DNA of 64,000 bases. Origin: DATKFM01 sp963851215 (GTDB lineage: Bacteria; Pseudomonadota; Alphaproteobacteria; Dongiales; Dongiaceae). Of the stretch, positions 46,513 to 57,681 are shown piece after piece; position 1 is the stretch's first letter, and each line of letters begins with the position of its first letter. Made by a program: the position numbers and the translations under genes. The stretch is taken from assembly GCA_963851215.1 (NCBI GenBank), contig CAWKOG010000020.1, forward strand, positions 693,220 to 757,219, written 5' to 3'. The notes below the pieces were generated by a model. The model did not search any database, had not been told where the DNA came from, and worked only from the letters and a program-made list of their open reading frames with translations.

Positions 46513-46513
<1 letters not shown>
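45464..46513 (+). CDS. Dipeptide ABC permease (DppC/OppC family)
   Basis: A 349-aa protein. The N-terminal OppC-type helix is AAMAALLVFLVIVMLCLLAP. A 70-residue extracytoplasmic stretch includes YMLGADGQGRDVAARLLYGG, the OppC hallmark. The EAA loop reads LKESEFVLASVGLGVPARRI, then LFRDILPNV. Six membrane segments are visible. Its stop TAA overlaps the next start by one base, so the genes are translated together. Confidence 0.93.
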
Positions 46514-47496
<983 letters not shown>

Positions 47497-47501
47497 GCGC
47501 C

Positions 47502-48502
47502 ATGCTGAGCGTCCGGAATCTCTGTGTCTCCTTCCGCACCGAGCAGGGTGTGGTGCGCGCCGTCGACAATGTCTCGTTCGATGTGCGTGAAGGCGAGATA
47601 CTCGGCGTGGTCGGCGAGTCCGGGTCGGGCAAGACAGTTTCGCTGCTCAGCGTCATCGGACTGATCATCGATCCCAACGCGGCTATAGAAGGCTCGATCG
47701 TCTATAAGGGCCGCGAGCTGATCGGCCTGCCGCAGCGGGAGCTGCGTCATGTGCGGGGCAACGAGATCGCCATGATCTTCCAGGACCCGATGACGGCGTT
47801 GACGCCGGTCTACACTATCGGCTGGCAGATCGCCGAACAGGTTATGACGCACAACAAGGTGACAAAGTCGGCGGCGAGGCAGCGCGCCGTGGATCTTCTT
47901 GCCGAGGTCGGCTTTGCCAATCCGGCCGCTGCCGTTGACCGCTATCCCCACGAGCTTTCCGGCGGCATGCGCCAGCGCGCCGTCATCGCCATGGCGCTGT
48001 CCTGCAATCCGTCGTTGCTGATCGCCGACGAGCCGACAACGGCGCTGGATGTCACCGTGCAGGCGCAGATCCTCGACCTCGTGCTGAAGCTGCGGCGCGA
48101 TCATGGATCGGCGGTCGTTCTCATCACCCACGACATGGGCGTGGTCGCCGAAGTGGCCGACCGGGTGATGGTGATGTATGCCGGGCGCGTCGCCGAGCAG
48201 GGCGTCACGCGCGACCTCTTCAAATCGCCCTGGCATCCCTATACCTGGGGTCTGCTGGATTCGATTCCGCCGCTGGAGGGCGCCCGGCCGCGCCGCCTGA
48301 AATCCATCGGCGGCAATCCGCCTTCGCTGCTGGCATTGCCGCCCGGCTGCGCCTTTGCGCCGCGCTGCCGTCACCGCTTTCATCCCTGCGGCCAGCGGCC
48401 GGAACTGAGCGGCGAGAACGGCCATCTGGCCGCCTGCTTCATCCCTCCGGCTGAACGGGAGGCCGCGCGCGCCGGACGGATCGCCGCGCCTGCGGGTGCG
48501 TC

Positions 48503-48506
<4 letters not shown>
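47502..48506 (+). CDS. Dipeptide ABC ATPase (DppD/OppD family)
   Basis: A 334-aa ATPase. Walker A is GVVGESGSGKTVSLLS, the signature is HELSGGMRQRAVIAMALSCN, Walker B is LLIADEPTTALD, and the switch His is in VLITHDMGVVAEV. The C-terminal oligopeptide extension has PPGCAFAPRCRHRFHPC, with the Cys residues that may hold an iron-sulfur cluster in this family. It overlaps the next gene by 4 bases. Confidence 0.94.
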
Positions 48507-49519
<1,013 letters not shown>

Positions 49520-49554
49520 GACGCCGATTTTTCCAGATCACCGCGAAGATTCCC

Positions 49555-50496
49555 ATGCACAACGTCACCGCCGAACAAGTCCACGCCCTCCTCGACTATC
49601 CGCCGCTGGTCGAAGCGCTGCGCGATCTATTCCGCCGCGGCGTCGATGAGGCGAAGTCGATCCATCTCACGGAGAAACTGCCCGACGGCCGCGAGAATAT
49701 CTGGCTGCTGCTGCCCGCCTGGCAGCATGGCCGGCATCAGGGCGTGAAGCTGGTCAGTGTGTTTCCCGGCAACGAGGCCAAGGGCCTGCTTTCCGTCGTC
49801 GGCGTCTATGTGCTGTTCGACGGCAGCAACGGCTATCCCCTGGCGGTGATCGACGGCGCGGCGCTGACACTGCGCAAGACGGCGGCGAACTCCGCCTTCG
49901 CTGCCACATATCTGGCGCGCAAGGATGCCGCCAAACTGCTGATGCTCGGCGCCGGGCAGCTCGCACCCCACCTTGCCATGGCCCATTGCGCCGTCAGGCC
50001 GATCCGCGAGGTCCGCGTCTGGAACCGCAATGCCGCCAAGGCGCAGCAGATGGCGGCGGCGCTGGAGTTGCCGGGCGTTCGGGTGGAGGTCGCCGGCGAT
50101 CTGGAAGGCGTCGTGCGCTGGGCCGATGTGATCTCCGCCGCCACCATGGCAAAGGAACCGCTAATCAAGGGCGCCTGGCTGCGCCCCGGCCAGCATCTCG
50201 ACCTGGTCGGAGGCTTTCGGCCGGACATGCGCGAGGCCGACGACGCGGCCATCAAGCGCGCCCGCGTCTTCATCGATGCCTGGTTCACCGCCGGCGCCCA
50301 TTGCGGCGATATCTGCAAGCCCCTGGAAGCCGGCTTCATCGCCAAGGATGCCATCACCGATACCTTCCAGCTCGCGCGCGGCGAGAAACCAGGCCGGCAA
50401 AGCGACGACGAGATCACACTGTTCAAATCAGGCGGCGGCGGCCACGAAGACCTCGGCACCGCCCAGCATCTGCTGACGAAGCTGGAAGGGCGCTAA
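49555..50496 (+). CDS. Ornithine cyclodeaminase/mu-crystallin family protein
   Basis: A 313-aa protein. The ATG at 49555 starts the family sequence (VTAEQVHALLDYPPLVEALR). The nucleotide-binding loop is LLMLGAGQLAPHLAMAH, and the substrate side has GVKLVSVFPGN and GAALTLRKTAANSA (Arg-Lys-Thr motif). The C-terminal DEITLFKSGGGGHEDLGTAQ is family-typical. It may convert ornithine to proline or reduce a cyclic imine such as pyrroline-2-carboxylate. Its location after a proline iminopeptidase and dipeptide importer supports proline-related chemistry (inference). Its stop overlaps the MFS gene stop. Confidence 0.9.
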   Translation: MHNVTAEQVHALLDYPPLVEALRDLFRRGVDEAKSIHLTEKLPDGRENIWLLLPAWQHGRHQGVKLVSVFPGNEAKGLLSVVGVYVLFDGSNGYPLAVIDGAALTLRKTAANSAFAATYLARKDAAKLLMLGAGQLAPHLAMAHCAVRPIREVRVWNRNAAKAQQMAAALELPGVRVEVAGDLEGVVRWADVISAATMAKEPLIKGAWLRPGQHLDLVGGFRPDMREADDAAIKRARVFIDAWFTAGAHCGDICKPLEAGFIAKDAITDTFQLARGEKPGRQSDDEITLFKSGGGGHEDLGTAQHLLTKLEGR

Positions 50497-51659
50497 CGGC
50501 CGGCAGGCGCCTTCCGTCCGGACGCCACCGCGTAGATCAGATACACAGCCGTGATGATCACCGCGAACAGCGGCAGGCCTTGCCGCCCCATCGTGTCCAT
50601 CATGCCGCCCGCGATGACCGGACCGCCGAGGCCGCCGAACTCGTACATCATGACATAGGCGGCATTGGCGGCCGAAAGATCGCCCGGCTTGAAGCGCTCG
50701 CCCAGCAGCGCCAGGGATAGCGTGTAAATGCCCATGGTCACGCCGCCCCAGAGGAGCAGCATGGTGCGCAGCGGCAGCTCCTGCGCGAACACCAGCGGCA
50801 GGAGGACTGCGCCGATGAGCGTCCCCGCGACGCAGAGCTGAAGCAGGCGAAACCGCCCGAAGCGATCGGCGACATAGCCGAGCGGGAACTGCAACACGAC
50901 ATTGCCGATGTAGAACCACGTCAACAGCCGGGCGGCGCTGGCCTGATCGTAGCCGGCGTCGGTGCCGTAGAGCGGCAGCAGAATATAGAGCGCGCTCTCT
51001 GCGGCGCCGCCGGCCAGGCCGGCGAAGAGGACGAGAGGCGCGATACGCAAGGCGCCCAGCACATTGACACCGGCATGCGCGGGGATATCCGGCTTTACGT
51101 CATGGACGAAGAAGAACGGCACCGCGCTCAACGCCAACAAAGCGCTGACGATGACGAAAGGCAGGAAGCCCTCGATGCCGATTCGGGCGACGATTTCCGG
51201 CCCGAAGGCAAAGCCGAAGGCCATAGTGGCGGTATAGATCGCCATCACCCGGCCTCGGGTTTTCTCCGTCACCATCATGTTGATCCAGGTCTCGCTCATG
51301 ACCCAGTAGACGCCGCCCGCTGCGCCGGCCCCCAACCGCAACAGGCACCAGGCGACGTAGTTGTCCAATACCGGCAGTAGCAGAACGCTGAACGATGTCA
51401 CTCCGACGCCGAAATAGACGGCGCGCAGAGGACCGAAGAACCGCAGGATGGGCGGAAGCCAGTAGCCAATCGCCAGCAGCCCGATCGGAAACATCGCGCC
51501 GTTGATGCCGATCAGGGTATTGCTGTAGCCGGCCGCCTCGAGCCGTAGCGAGATCAGCGGCACCATGGCGCCGACGGCGATGCCGACGCTGAGTGCGGCG
51601 GCAATGACAGCGACCAGGCTGCGCGTGCGTTGCGCGCTGTTGTAGGCTGCGACGGACAT
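50493..51659 (-). CDS. MFS transporter, YcaD-like
   Basis: A 388-aa protein from the ATG at 51659 with about 12 membrane segments. WVMSETWINMMVTEKTRGRV followed by MAIYTATMAFGFAFGPEI is the YcaD-type loop, and LQFPLGYVADRFGRFRLLQL is the general MFS motif between helices 8 and 9. The substrate is unknown; related proteins are annotated as drug or sugar exporters without proof. It is convergent with the cyclodeaminase gene (4-base overlap) and divergent from the next amidase gene. Confidence 0.89.
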   Translation of the reverse strand: MSVAAYNSAQRTRSLVAVIAAALSVGIAVGAMVPLISLRLEAAGYSNTLIGINGAMFPIGLLAIGYWLPPILRFFGPLRAVYFGVGVTSFSVLLLPVLDNYVAWCLLRLGAGAAGGVYWVMSETWINMMVTEKTRGRVMAIYTATMAFGFAFGPEIVARIGIEGFLPFVIVSALLALSAVPFFFVHDVKPDIPAHAGVNVLGALRIAPLVLFAGLAGGAAESALYILLPLYGTDAGYDQASAARLLTWFYIGNVVLQFPLGYVADRFGRFRLLQLCVAGTLIGAVLLPLVFAQELPLRTMLLLWGGVTMGIYTLSLALLGERFKPGDLSAANAAYVMMYEFGGLGGPVIAGGMMDTMGRQGLPLFAVIITAVYLIYAVASGRKAPAGR

Positions 51660-51777
51660 GAGTTGAGGTCCTTCCCCGGCGGCGAATGTACGCGGTCGGG
51701 GGCGCTCTCGACAAGGACCGGCGGGCATGACAGGAATGCGTGCGACGCATTACTACTTGCAAGAGGTCAGGGTTTAC

Positions 51778-53172
51778 ATGTCTGCCGAATTGGCGATGCT
51801 GCCGGCCGTCGATCTACTCAAATCCTACAAGCAAAAGAAGCTGTCGCCTGTAGAGGCCACCAAGGCGGCGTTGGCGCAGATCTCCCGCCATAACGAGAAG
51901 TTCAACGCATATTGCTTCGTCGACGAAGCAGGAGCGCTGGCGTCAGCGCGGGAATCGGAGAAGCGTTGGCAGCGCGGCGAACCGATGGGCTTGGTCGATG
52001 GCGTGCCGGCGAGCGTGAAGGATCTGATCATCGCCAAGGGCTGGGCGACGCTACGCGGTTCCAAGGCCGTCGATCGCAACCAACCCTGGAACGAGGACGC
52101 GCCCTCGGTGGCGCGCCTGCGGGAAAGCGGCGCGGTGCTCCTGGGCAAGACCACGACGCCCGAGTTCGGCTGGAAAGGCGTCACCGATTCGCCGCTCACG
52201 GGCATCACCCGCAATCCCTGGGACCCGGAGATGACTCCCGGCGGCAGCAGCGGCGGCGCGGCAGTGGCGGCCGCCACCGGCATGGGCGCGTTGCATATCG
52301 GGACCGACGGCGGCGGCTCGATCCGCATTCCCGCCGCGTTCACAGGCATCTTCGGCATCAAGCAGAGCTTCGGCCGCGTGCCGGCCCATCCGTTGAGCCC
52401 TTTCGGCACCCTGGCTCATGTAGGTCCGATGACACGTACCGTCGCCGACGGTGCGCTCATGTTGACCGTGCTGTCGCAGCCTGACGACCGCGACTGGTAT
52501 GCACTGCCGACTGACAGTGCAAGCTATCTCGACAAGCTCGATACTGGCGTGAAGGGCCTGCGCATCGGCTATGCGCCCACCATTGCCGGCGCCAGCGTGG
52601 ATAGCGAAGTCGCGGCGCTGGTCGCTGCGGCGGCGAAGCGTTTCGGCGAACTCGGCGCCCATGTCGAAGAAGTCGATACCAAGCTACCCGATAGCGGCCG
52701 CTGCTTTGCCCAGCATTGGTTCCCCGGCGCCGCCAACGCGCTCCGCGCCTATACGCTCGAACAGCGCAAACTGATGGACCCCGGCCTGATCGATATTGCC
52801 GAACAGGGCGCGCGTCTTTCGCTGATGGATTATCTCGCAGCAGTGAAGGAACGCGAGGCGCTGGGCGTCGCCATGAATGTGCTGCACCGGAAATGCGACC
52901 TGCTGCTGACACCGACGATTCCCATCCCCGCCTTCAAGGCCGGCGTGGAAGTGCCGCCCGGGTCCGGCCAGACCCGCTGGCCCGACTGGACGCCCTTCAC
53001 CTATCCGTTCAATCTGACGCGCCAGCCCGCGGCGACGGTGCCTTGCGGCTTGACCAAGGCGGGCCTGCCGGTGGGCGTGCAGATTGTCGGCCCGATGTAT
53101 GCGGATGCCAAGGTGCTGCAGGCGGCGCGGGCTTATGAGTTGGTGGCGCCATTCAAGATGCCAGCGCTCTAG
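51778..53172 (+). CDS. Amidase signature family protein
   Basis: A 464-aa intact amidase; the ATG at 51778 is preferred to an upstream one at 51727 because the family begins at ELAMLPAVDLLKSYKQKKLS. The catalytic Lys is in LVDGVPASVKDLIIAKGW, the cis-Ser is in EMTPGGSSGGAAVAAATGM, and the nucleophile Ser is in HIGTDGGGSIRIPAAFTG. Ends CGLTKAGLPVGVQIVGPM. It hydrolyses an amide of unknown identity. It is unlike the amidase at 15428 in sequence and length. Non-coding repeats follow its stop. Confidence 0.91.
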   Translation: MSAELAMLPAVDLLKSYKQKKLSPVEATKAALAQISRHNEKFNAYCFVDEAGALASARESEKRWQRGEPMGLVDGVPASVKDLIIAKGWATLRGSKAVDRNQPWNEDAPSVARLRESGAVLLGKTTTPEFGWKGVTDSPLTGITRNPWDPEMTPGGSSGGAAVAAATGMGALHIGTDGGGSIRIPAAFTGIFGIKQSFGRVPAHPLSPFGTLAHVGPMTRTVADGALMLTVLSQPDDRDWYALPTDSASYLDKLDTGVKGLRIGYAPTIAGASVDSEVAALVAAAAKRFGELGAHVEEVDTKLPDSGRCFAQHWFPGAANALRAYTLEQRKLMDPGLIDIAEQGARLSLMDYLAAVKEREALGVAMNVLHRKCDLLLTPTIPIPAFKAGVEVPPGSGQTRWPDWTPFTYPFNLTRQPAATVPCGLTKAGLPVGVQIVGPMYADAKVLQAARAYELVAPFKMPAL

Positions 53173-53238
53173 AAATTCGTTCGGTCGATAAGAACTCACC
53201 TCGTTTCTTTGCGCTGTTTGATGGCTACAGCATGAATT

Positions 53239-53278
53239 CCCTTCTCCCCTTGGGGGAGAAGGGGCAGGGGATGAGGGG
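53239..53278. repeat. GC-rich REP-like module, left of pair (53.2 kb)
   Basis: CCCTTCTCCCCTTGGGGGAG, then AAGGGGCAGGGGATGAGGGG. It pairs with the inverted module at 53406-53443 and encloses about 127 bases. It resembles the pair at 62.3 kb closely. Confidence 0.88.
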
Positions 53279-53405
53279 TTTGCGCGCGGCGGCGCGCATT
53301 CAAGACAGCACCGCATCTCAGGCCCACAAATGCATGCGAGGAAAAGTTTGGGTCCGGATTTGATCGAGCGGCGCAATACTCTTGGCGCGCTGCAGCGCGA
53401 AGATC

Positions 53406-53497
53406 TCTCACCCCCTGCCCCCTCTCCCCCAAGGGGAGAGGGGAGAAACCTTTAGTACCAAACTTCTAGCCCTGAAGATCTGTGCATGCCCTAGCGC
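53406..53497. repeat. GC-rich REP-like module with terminal AGATCTGTGCAT motif (53.4 kb)
   Basis: The palindromic part (53406-53443: CTCACCCCCTGCCCCCTCTC, then CCCCAAGGGGAGAGGGG) is followed 32 bases later by AGATCTGTGCATGCCCTAGC (53476 on). The same end motif follows the right module of the 62-kb copy. The left counterpart of the end motif is not seen here, so the element is partly degraded. It lies downstream of the amidase and cupin genes. Confidence 0.8.
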
Positions 53498-53546
53498 TTT
53501 CGCGGGGGAGGAATTTCTTGGATGCCACTATGCCAAACGAAAGGAC

Positions 53547-53904
53547 CTAACCCTTCCGCTCGCTGATCGCGTAGTACTTCCGCACCTTCTCCACCGTCTC
53601 CCACGTCCCCTTGAATCCGGCGGGAATGACGAAGGCATCGCCGGCATTGAAGGTTTGCGACCTTTCCGGATTCATCGGTCAGCACGGCGCGTCCTTCGAG
53701 GATGATGCAGAACTCATCCTCGGTGTAGTTGATGGTCCATTTCCCCGGTGTCGACTCCCATACGCCGGAGAAGAATTCGCCACCCTTGTCCGTGTAGTAG
53801 TTCTGCACGCTGGTCTGCGGGGCGCCACTTATGACATTGCCGGGCTTGCCCGTCTCCGCCGCTGGCGCGTCGACGCCGAAGCGGATGATCTGAACGGCCG
53901 CCAT
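53547..53904 (-). CDS. Cupin-2/DUF861-type protein (frameshifted)
   Basis: From the ATG at 53904: a 119-aa cupin with FFSGVWESTPGKWTINYTED, EFCIILEGRAVLTDESGK, then after one extra base near 53660 QTFNAGDAFVIPAGFKGTWE and TVEKVRKYYAISERKG to the stop at 53547. The joined pattern matches the (S)-ureidoglycine aminohydrolase-like DUF861 cupins. The metal site seems incomplete (no clear HxH), as often in this family. The role is unknown. It stands 3 bases downstream of glucokinase and is probably in its transcript. Confidence 0.82.
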
Positions 53905-53907
53905 GTT

Positions 53908-54906
53908 CTAGTCTCCCTTGCCGTTGTTTTTCTCTTGCACCAATGCCGCCGCCGCACCCAGCAGCCCCGCATGCTGCCGCAGGATCAGGTAGGCGGGAAT
54001 GGCGCGCACATAGTCGGCGAGCCGCCCTTTCTCATCGAATCGCACACGGAAGGCCGAGCGCCGCAACAACGGCAGCAGCCGTGGCACGATGCCGCCGCCG
54101 ACATAGACCCCGCCCCGCGCGCCCAGGGTCAACGCCAAACTCCCGGCCGCGGTGCCGAGAGCCGCGCAGAAGATCTCCACCGCCTCGCTGCACAAGCCGC
54201 CTTCCGCCGACAGCGCTTTCGCCGTGATCTGCGGCGGCATCAGATCTTCCGCCGCCTGGCCAGTGATCTCGCGCAGCGCCTCATACAGGTTCACCAGCCC
54301 GCTGCCGGACAGCACCCGCTCGCAGGACACATGGCCATAGCGCCGTTCGAGAATACGGCCGACTTCCCGCTCGCGCTCGCCCACAGGTGAGAATGTGGCG
54401 TGACCGCCCTCGCTCTTCAGCGGAATCCAGGCACGCCCGCTCCAGATCAGGCCGGAAACGCCGAGACCAGTGCCGGGGCCGATCACCGCCTTTGCATCGT
54501 TCGCAACCGGCTCGCCGCCGCCGATCTGTTCGAGATCGGCGCCCTTCAGATAGGGCAGCGAAAGCGCCAGAGCGGAAAAATCATTGACCACATCCAGATG
54601 GTCGAGTCCGAGGGCCGCGCGCGACTCCGCGATCGAGAATCTCCAACGCGCATTGGTCAGTTCCACCCGGTCGCCGGTCACCGGCCCGGCGATGGCGAAG
54701 CAGGCAGCCTTCACCGGCCCGACGCGCTGCTGGCCGAGAAAATGCCGCGCCGCCGTCACCACGTCAGGATAGGCCGAGGTCACCAGATCCTGCTCGGCAG
54801 ACAGCGCGATGCCGCCCTCGCCATCACCGGTGGCAACCGCGAAGCGCGCGTTCGAGCCGCCGAAATCGCCCACCAGACCGATGACCTGATTGCCGTCGCG
54901 CCGCAT
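53908..54906 (-). CDS. glk: Glucokinase
   Basis: A 332-aa protein. The ATP-binding start is IGLVGDFGGSNARFAVA, followed by CFAIAGPVTGDRVELTN, VVNDFSALALSLPYL (glucose-binding Asn-Asp), AVIGPGTGLGVSGLIW and LKSEGGHATFSPVGERE. This is the proteobacterial Glk family, not ROK. It phosphorylates glucose with ATP. Length (about 320-335) is typical. It may work with the sugar ABC transporter at 31.5 kb, although the two are not adjacent. The first Met and Arg repeats are ordinary; the start is probably 54906. Confidence 0.92.
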   Translation of the reverse strand: MRRDGNQVIGLVGDFGGSNARFAVATGDGEGGIALSAEQDLVTSAYPDVVTAARHFLGQQRVGPVKAACFAIAGPVTGDRVELTNARWRFSIAESRAALGLDHLDVVNDFSALALSLPYLKGADLEQIGGGEPVANDAKAVIGPGTGLGVSGLIWSGRAWIPLKSEGGHATFSPVGEREREVGRILERRYGHVSCERVLSGSGLVNLYEALREITGQAAEDLMPPQITAKALSAEGGLCSEAVEIFCAALGTAAGSLALTLGARGGVYVGGGIVPRLLPLLRRSAFRVRFDEKGRLADYVRAIPAYLILRQHAGLLGAAAALVQEKNNGKGD

Positions 54907-55008
54907 TGCCGGACCTGCAGAACCTACTGATAGAACAACGATGGCCGGAAAGTCGAGTTCCCGGCCATCCTCACCACAGGGTCCCGCCTGTCAAGGAACC
55001 ACGGCACG

Positions 55009-55054
55009 GAGAAAGAAAAGGGCCGGCCGACTCGCAGCGGAGTCGGACCGGCCC
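55009..55054 (-). terminator. Rho-independent terminator of dehydrogenase operon
   Basis: A strong hairpin of 14-15 bp: GGGCCGGTCCGACTC with GAGTCGGCCGGCCC (one bulge) around CGCTGC, followed on the minus strand by TTTTCTTTCT. It lies 25 bases after the GMC dehydrogenase stop and before the glucokinase start on the same strand, so it separates the two transcripts. Confidence 0.88.
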
Positions 55055-55078
55055 AGGCCGAGGCGTTCGCCCCGTGCG

Positions 55079-56650
55079 TCAGATCTCGTTCTTGCCCATT
55101 TGATCGGCAATGTACTCCGCCTGGCGGATCGCCAGCGTCACGATCGTCAGCGTCGGATTCTCCGCTGCCCCCGTGGTAAATTGGCTGCCGTCGGAGATGA
55201 ACAGGTTCTTGATGTCGTGAGTCTGCCCATGCTTGTTGACCACGCCATCCTTCGCCTTCTCGCTCATCCGGTTGGTACCGAGATTATGCGTCGAGGGATA
55301 GGGCGGCGTCTCGATCAGCCGGTTCGCCCCCACCGCCGCATAGACAGCCGAGCCCTGCTTGAAGGCATGGTTGCGCATGGCGATGTCGTTCGGATGGTCG
55401 TCGAAGTTCACGTTCGGCACCGGCAGGCCGAACTGATCCTTCTCCGTCGCGTGCAGCGTGACGCCGTTCTTCTCCTGCGGCATGTCCTCGCCCACCAGCC
55501 ACATGCCGGCCATGTTTTCATAGCCATCGATCGCCGAGGTGAAATCGCGGCCCCAGGCCCCGGGATCGAGGAACGCCGCCATGAATGGCAGGCCGAGTGC
55601 AAGCGTCTCCATCTCGTAGCCGCCGGCGAAGCCGCGCGACGGATCGTAGCGCGCCTCGTCCTTGATGATGCCGGCCATGGTGGTGCCGCGATACATGTTC
55701 ACCGGCTTGTCGAAGATGGCGTAGACCGAGCCGGTCATGTGGCGCATGTAGTTCCTGCCCACCATGCCCGAGGAGTTCGCCAACCCGTCGGGAAACTTCG
55801 CCGACGCCGAGTTCAGCAGCAGCCGCGGGCTCTCGATCGAATTGCCGGCGACCGCCACCGCGCGCGCCTTCTGCACCTGCTGCTTGCCGTCCTTGTCGGC
55901 ATAGAGCACGCCGGTGACCTTGCCGCTGTCGTCATGCTGGATCTGCAGCACCTGGGAATTCGGCCGCACCTCCAACTTGCCCGTGGCTTCGCCTTTCGGG
56001 ATCTCCGAGATCAGCGTCGACCATTTCGCGCCCGACTTGCAGCCCTGGAAGCAGAAGCCGATCTGCTGGCAGGAACCGCGGCCATCCCGCTCCTGCGAGT
56101 TGATCGCCATGTTGCCCGTGTGGAACTCCTTGTAGCCGAGCCGTTTGGCGCCGGCCGCCAGGACCTTGAAGTTGTTGTTTCCGGGCAGGCGCGGAATGTC
56201 GTTGGTGCCGGTGACACCCATCTTGTCCTCGGCGCGGGCGTAGTAAGGCTCCAGCTCCTGCAGCGTCAGCGGCCAGTCCAGAAGATTGGCGCCGGCGATT
56301 TCGCCATAGGTGCTCTTCACCTTGAACTCATGTTCCTGGAAGCGCAGCGAAGCGCCGGCCCAATGGACGGTCGAACCGCCGACCGCCTTGACGATCCAAG
56401 CCGGCAGCCCTCCGAAATCCTTGGCCACGCGCCAGCTGCCCGAGGTCGTGCGCTTGTCGAGCCAGGAGATCTGCACGAAATTCGCCCATTCGTTGTTGAC
56501 GAAATCGTCCATCTCCACCCGTGGCCCCGCCTCCAGGCAGACCACGTCGATACCCTTCTGCGCCAGCTCGTTGGACAATGTGCCGCCGCCGGCGCCGGAA
56601 CCGATGACGACGACGACGCCGTCATTGTTCAGATCGTATTTTGCCGCCAT
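55079..56650 (-). CDS. GMC-family FAD-dependent dehydrogenase, large subunit
   Basis: A 523-aa flavoprotein. The FAD motif is VVVVIGSGAGGGTLSNELAQ (about residues 10-29), followed by GVDVVCLEAGP-like sequence. GMC signatures are STVHWAGASLRFQ and VAGNSIESPRLLLNSAS. The C-terminus has STHNLGTNRMSEKAKDGVV (active-site His) and LFISDGSQFTTGAAENPTLT. It is like membrane-bound gluconate, sorbitol or FAD-glucose dehydrogenase alpha subunits, and has no signal peptide of its own. It is probably exported with the Tat-signalled small subunit encoded just upstream (12-base gap). The electron acceptor and substrate are unknown. Confidence 0.9.
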   Translation of the reverse strand: MAAKYDLNNDGVVVVIGSGAGGGTLSNELAQKGIDVVCLEAGPRVEMDDFVNNEWANFVQISWLDKRTTSGSWRVAKDFGGLPAWIVKAVGGSTVHWAGASLRFQEHEFKVKSTYGEIAGANLLDWPLTLQELEPYYARAEDKMGVTGTNDIPRLPGNNNFKVLAAGAKRLGYKEFHTGNMAINSQERDGRGSCQQIGFCFQGCKSGAKWSTLISEIPKGEATGKLEVRPNSQVLQIQHDDSGKVTGVLYADKDGKQQVQKARAVAVAGNSIESPRLLLNSASAKFPDGLANSSGMVGRNYMRHMTGSVYAIFDKPVNMYRGTTMAGIIKDEARYDPSRGFAGGYEMETLALGLPFMAAFLDPGAWGRDFTSAIDGYENMAGMWLVGEDMPQEKNGVTLHATEKDQFGLPVPNVNFDDHPNDIAMRNHAFKQGSAVYAAVGANRLIETPPYPSTHNLGTNRMSEKAKDGVVNKHGQTHDIKNLFISDGSQFTTGAAENPTLTIVTLAIRQAEYIADQMGKNEI

Positions 56651-56662
56651 GTTCCGCCCTCC

Positions 56663-57196
56663 CTACTCTTCGTCCAGCCAGCCGAGATCGTCGAAGCCGC
56701 GGTCGATGTAACCGCCATACTCCGCCGACGCGCCCTCATAGCCGAAATGCCGCCATACCGCCGGATTGTTGTAGAGGCCGGTGACCAGCTCTCCGCGGAC
56801 GGTCTGGAAGAAGGGCGTTGTCTCGATCTGCTTCAATGTCGCCAGCTTGTAGCCGGGGCTGAGATCGACCCACTTCACGTCGCCCTCCGACTTATCAAGG
56901 GCGGCAACGCCATCGGTCAGCAGCGTGCCCAGCGCCTTGTCCTTGGCCGCCTTGCCGTCGAGGCCCTCGACCACCTGGGCGTAGTAGACATCGCCGAGCC
57001 GGTCATGGGGATAGATCTCACGGCTCATATGCAACAGCGTGGTCGCCGTGTGTTCGTCAAACACCTGCAGGGTCATCGCCCAGGCGCCGTCGGGCGCCAC
57101 CAGCATTGTCCCCGTGCCGACTGCCGCCGCGGTTCCTGCGACAGCGACGCTGCTCGCCTCCAGGAACTGACGGCGATTCATGCCGCTCTTGCTCAT
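56663..57196 (-). CDS. Dehydrogenase small subunit (gluconate 2-dehydrogenase subunit 3-like), Tat-exported
   Basis: A 177-aa protein. The ATG at 57196 lies 7 bases after AAGGAGG. The twin-arginine signal is MNRRQFLEASSVAVAGTAAA. The mature part has LQVFDEHTATTLLHMSREIY, PHDRLGDVYYAQVVEGL and a C-terminal WRHFGYEGASAEYGGYIDRG, all typical of subunit 3 of gluconate or FAD-glucose dehydrogenases. It carries the flavoprotein across the inner membrane. The usual cytochrome c subunit is not encoded next to it. Confidence 0.9.
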   Translation of the reverse strand: MSKSGMNRRQFLEASSVAVAGTAAAVGTGTMLVAPDGAWAMTLQVFDEHTATTLLHMSREIYPHDRLGDVYYAQVVEGLDGKAAKDKALGTLLTDGVAALDKSEGDVKWVDLSPGYKLATLKQIETTPFFQTVRGELVTGLYNNPAVWRHFGYEGASAEYGGYIDRGFDDLGWLDEE

Positions 57197-57252
57197 CTTC
57201 AAGCCTCCTTCTATTGCCGCGGCAATGGGAGTGAATGACGGGCCCTTTGCCG

Positions 57253-57648
57253 CTAGTGATAACGTCCGTGCGTCTGCAGCACCTCGATCTTATAGCCGTC
57301 GGGATCCTGCACGAAGAAGAACCGCGCCATCAGCCCGCCGTCGCGGTGGAACTCCTTGATCGGCAGCGGGCCGATGCCGAGATCGTTGAGCCGCTTATGC
57401 TCGCCATCCAGATCGGCGACCGTGAATGCGACATGCCCATAGCCCGTACCCAGCTCATAGGGCTCGGCCCGGCCATGGTTCCATGTCAGCTCGATTTCGA
57501 AGTCGTTTTCGGGATTGCGCAGATAGGCGAGCGTAAAGCCGTCGAAGTCGTAACGGTCGGCAAGTTTCATGCCGAAGGCGCGCTCATAGAATTTCAGGGA
57601 TGCGTCCAGGTCCCGCACCCGAACCATCACATGGATTGCTTTCGCCAT
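57253..57648 (-). CDS. VOC/glyoxalase I-like protein
   Basis: A 131-aa protein. Metal-ligand positions of GloA are present: His in KAIHVMVRVRDLDASLKFYE, Glu in NDFEIELTWNHG, His in GTGYGHVAFTVADLDG and Glu in GYKIEVLQTHG. It likely is a lactoylglutathione lyase converting the methylglyoxal-glutathione hemithioacetal; other VOC activities are possible. Length is normal. It is a separate minus-strand gene 57 bases before the dehydrogenase start codon region. Confidence 0.88.
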   Translation of the reverse strand: MAKAIHVMVRVRDLDASLKFYERAFGMKLADRYDFDGFTLAYLRNPENDFEIELTWNHGRAEPYELGTGYGHVAFTVADLDGEHKRLNDLGIGPLPIKEFHRDGGLMARFFFVQDPDGYKIEVLQTHGRYH

Positions 57649-57681
57649 CTCGCCCCACCCGGCAATTTCGCCGGATGAAGG

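Noticed and set aside
54890..57238. A plus-strand open frame of 782 codons opposite the GMC dehydrogenase
   Set aside because: No family sequence; typical third-position shadow of a GC-rich gene on the other strand, which has clear FAD and Tat motifs.
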